A stretch of 64,000 nucleotides of DNA. Source: Streptomyces sp. NBC_00102. Its GTDB lineage: Bacteria; Actinomycetota; Actinomycetes; Streptomycetales; Streptomycetaceae. How positions within the stretch are numbered: the first letter of the stretch is position 1; each line of letters opens with the position of its first letter. The translations under genes were made by a program, and so were the position numbers. The DNA lies in contig NZ_JAPEMC010000001.1 in assembly GCF_026343115.1 (NCBI RefSeq), positions 3,987,501 through 4,051,500 on the forward strand, read 5' to 3'. The notes below the pieces were generated by a model that had not been told where the DNA came from, ran no database searches, and saw nothing but the letters and a program-made list of their open reading frames with translations. Below, piece by piece: positions 62,845 to 64,000 of this stretch.

Positions 62845-63884
62845 TGTCTGTTGTCCCGTTCACTGCCGAAGACGCCGCTCGACTCCAGGACTCTCTCGAG
62901 CAGGTCGTTGCGGACGGCGCTACCCCTGGTGGTGTGCTCGCCTTCGGCACCCTGGACGCCGTCCCCAGGTTCCTGTCCGCCGGCCGAATCGCATTCGAGT
63001 GCGGCGACGCGGAGCCTGACCGGCACACTGCGTACGACATCGCCTCGCTGACAAAGGTGGTAGCCACCTGGCCTCTGATCGGTCAGGCTCTCCAGGATGG
63101 CCTTCTTGACCTGGACGCACCGATCCGCGACTTCCTGCCTCCGATGCGCAGCGAGACGCCCAGCGCTGAGCCCTCCGTCCGCCAGCTTCTCGCCCACACT
63201 TCGGGGCTGCGGGCTTCCACTCGCCTCGATCACTACCGCGGCGCAGAACTACCGTTGCATGAACTTCTGTGCCGGGAGCCCCTCGAAGACACGTCAGGAC
63301 AGCACCGGTACATCAACCGCGGCTACATTCTTCTCGGCCTGGCTCTCACTCACCTTCGCCACCGCTCGCTCGACCAGCTCACCGACAGCCTGTGGCACGC
63401 CCTCGGCATGAACGACACCGTATTCGGGCCCGTTACCCGTACTCGTCAGGTCGCGCCAACGGAGCAGCGCATCCCCGGCGCCCCGCGCATCTGGGGCGCG
63501 GCCCATGACGACAACGCAGTTCTTCTCGGTGGCGTCGCTGGCCATGCTGGTGTCTTCTCCACCCCTGCCGACCTTGCCGTCTACGCGCAGCGGCTGCTGA
63601 CCGCCCACGTAGGGGGTGACGAGACGGCGCTCGGCTCGTGGCTGCAGGACAGCCTCGTTCCCCAGACTCCGATCGAGCCGGGCCTGGATCGAGGCCTGTC
63701 CTGGATCCTCGCCGCCGGGGGACGCGTGGCTTACCACCACGGCTTCACCGGTACCAGCCTCTACCTCGCCCCCGACACCGGCCGCTACCTCGTCCTCTGC
63801 ACCAACGCCGTTTATCACGGCAACGCCCGCACGCGCATTGCACCGCTCCGCGCTCTCGCGATCAAGACTGTCTCTGCCACCTGA
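62844..63884 (+). CDS. Serine beta-lactamase/PBP-fold hydrolase (class C type)
   Basis: A 346-aa protein of the beta-lactamase superfamily (class C/PBP4 and esterase EstB type). SxxK: YDIASLTKVVATWPLIGQA (Ser at about 68). YxN: RYINRGYILLGLAL. The third motif is HGFTGTSLYL (KTG counterpart HGF). The stretch QLLAHTSGLRA is typical of the family. No signal peptide, so it acts in the cytoplasm, unlike ordinary beta-lactamases. ATG at 62844 overlaps the MurA-like stop (TGATG) with GGAGG upstream. It may be a peptidase, esterase or acyltransferase of the pathway. Confidence 0.87.
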   Translation: MSVVPFTAEDAARLQDSLEQVVADGATPGGVLAFGTLDAVPRFLSAGRIAFECGDAEPDRHTAYDIASLTKVVATWPLIGQALQDGLLDLDAPIRDFLPPMRSETPSAEPSVRQLLAHTSGLRASTRLDHYRGAELPLHELLCREPLEDTSGQHRYINRGYILLGLALTHLRHRSLDQLTDSLWHALGMNDTVFGPVTRTRQVAPTEQRIPGAPRIWGAAHDDNAVLLGGVAGHAGVFSTPADLAVYAQRLLTAHVGGDETALGSWLQDSLVPQTPIEPGLDRGLSWILAAGGRVAYHHGFTGTSLYLAPDTGRYLVLCTNAVYHGNARTRIAPLRALAIKTVSAT

Positions 63885-63899
63885 CCAAAGGAGGCCCCC

Positions 63900-64000
63900 A
63901 TGGGCGAGCTCCTTGCCGACCACACCACGTTGCGTCTCGGTGGACCTGCCGATCGGTTCCTTACCCATACCGACCCCGCTGCCTGGCCCGATCTCGCCCG
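63900..64000 (+). CDS. MurB-like UDP-N-acetylmuramate dehydrogenase, 5' part (cut by window end)
   Basis: Only 33 codons are present, GELLADHTTLRLGGPADRFL, which is the start of the MurB FAD-binding domain (HTTLRLGGPAD). An AAAGGAGG ribosome site and a short 15-base gap from the beta-lactamase-like gene place it in the same operon. MurB reduces the enolpyruvyl-UDP-GlcNAc made by MurA, so finding it behind a MurA paralogue is strong evidence for a dedicated pathway. Confidence 0.85.
   Translation, partial: MGELLADHTTLRLGGPADRFLTHTDPAAWPDLA

Overview
The window is chromosomal DNA from a Streptomyces or very close relative. It has very high GC, third-codon GC bias and many GTG/TTG starts. It also carries Streptomyces developmental genes (bldN with its anti-sigma gene rsbN, a BldC-like excisionase protein, a whiJ-type regulatory trio) and a rex-hemACD operon with a readable Rex operator. 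From memory, the core gene order (acuC, bldC-like, bTHX, epimerase, acyltransferase, rsbN-bldN, rex-hemACD, hemB, argS, lysS) runs in the same direction as the S. coelicolor SCO3330 to SCO3303 stretch, broken here by accessory segments. I could not check this by alignment.

Layout. Positions 1-2.45 kb hold the 3' two thirds of a 23S rRNA gene, a 5S gene and an rrn terminator. Positions 2.5-9.5 kb hold housekeeping and conserved actinobacterial genes (HAD phosphatase, MFS transporter, AcuC deacetylase, a phosphatase, HTH protein, a 32-aa ribosomal protein, epimerase and acyltransferase). Positions 9.6-12 kb hold rsbN and bldN, with a BldN-type promoter in front of rsbN. Positions 12.6-20.5 kb hold an HAD-IB hydrolase, a glutaredoxin-like protein, the Rex-controlled haem operon and hemB. 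Positions 20.7-35 kb are accessory: an LLM flavin monooxygenase, an HxlR repressor beside a frameshifted efflux pump, a MerR/SDR pair with a classic 19-bp-spacer promoter, an IS110-family element, an orphan proteasome-like Ntn hydrolase, a TetR/DUF4865 pair and others. Positions 35.1-38.6 kb form a small biosynthetic-looking group (class III aminotransferase, a degenerate SDR, a hypothetical protein and a PhyH dioxygenase). Positions 39-40.6 kb hold a DUF397/HTH/ATPase regulatory trio with a near-perfect operator. Positions 40.7-47.3 kb hold lipoprotein, membrane HTH, IMPase-like, HxlR/DoxX, phospholipase D-like and GvpU-like genes. Positions 47.4-51 kb hold divergent argS and class I lysS. 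Positions 51.3-59.1 kb hold membrane, lipoprotein, RtcB, SDR and Mut7-C genes.

The right edge (59.2-64 kb) is the most interesting part. A regulator diverges from a tightly coupled operon with a GlmU-like left-handed beta-helix protein, a MurA paralogue with Asp in place of the catalytic Cys and an in-frame TTA codon, a serine beta-lactamase/PBP-fold protein, and a MurB paralogue cut by the window end. This looks like a second, probably specialised, UDP-MurNAc-type pathway. Its product cannot be deduced from this window.

All functional names come from reading motifs and family resemblance by eye. No database search was possible. Start codons were chosen from start-proximal conservation, Shine-Dalgarno (SD) sequences and overlaps.
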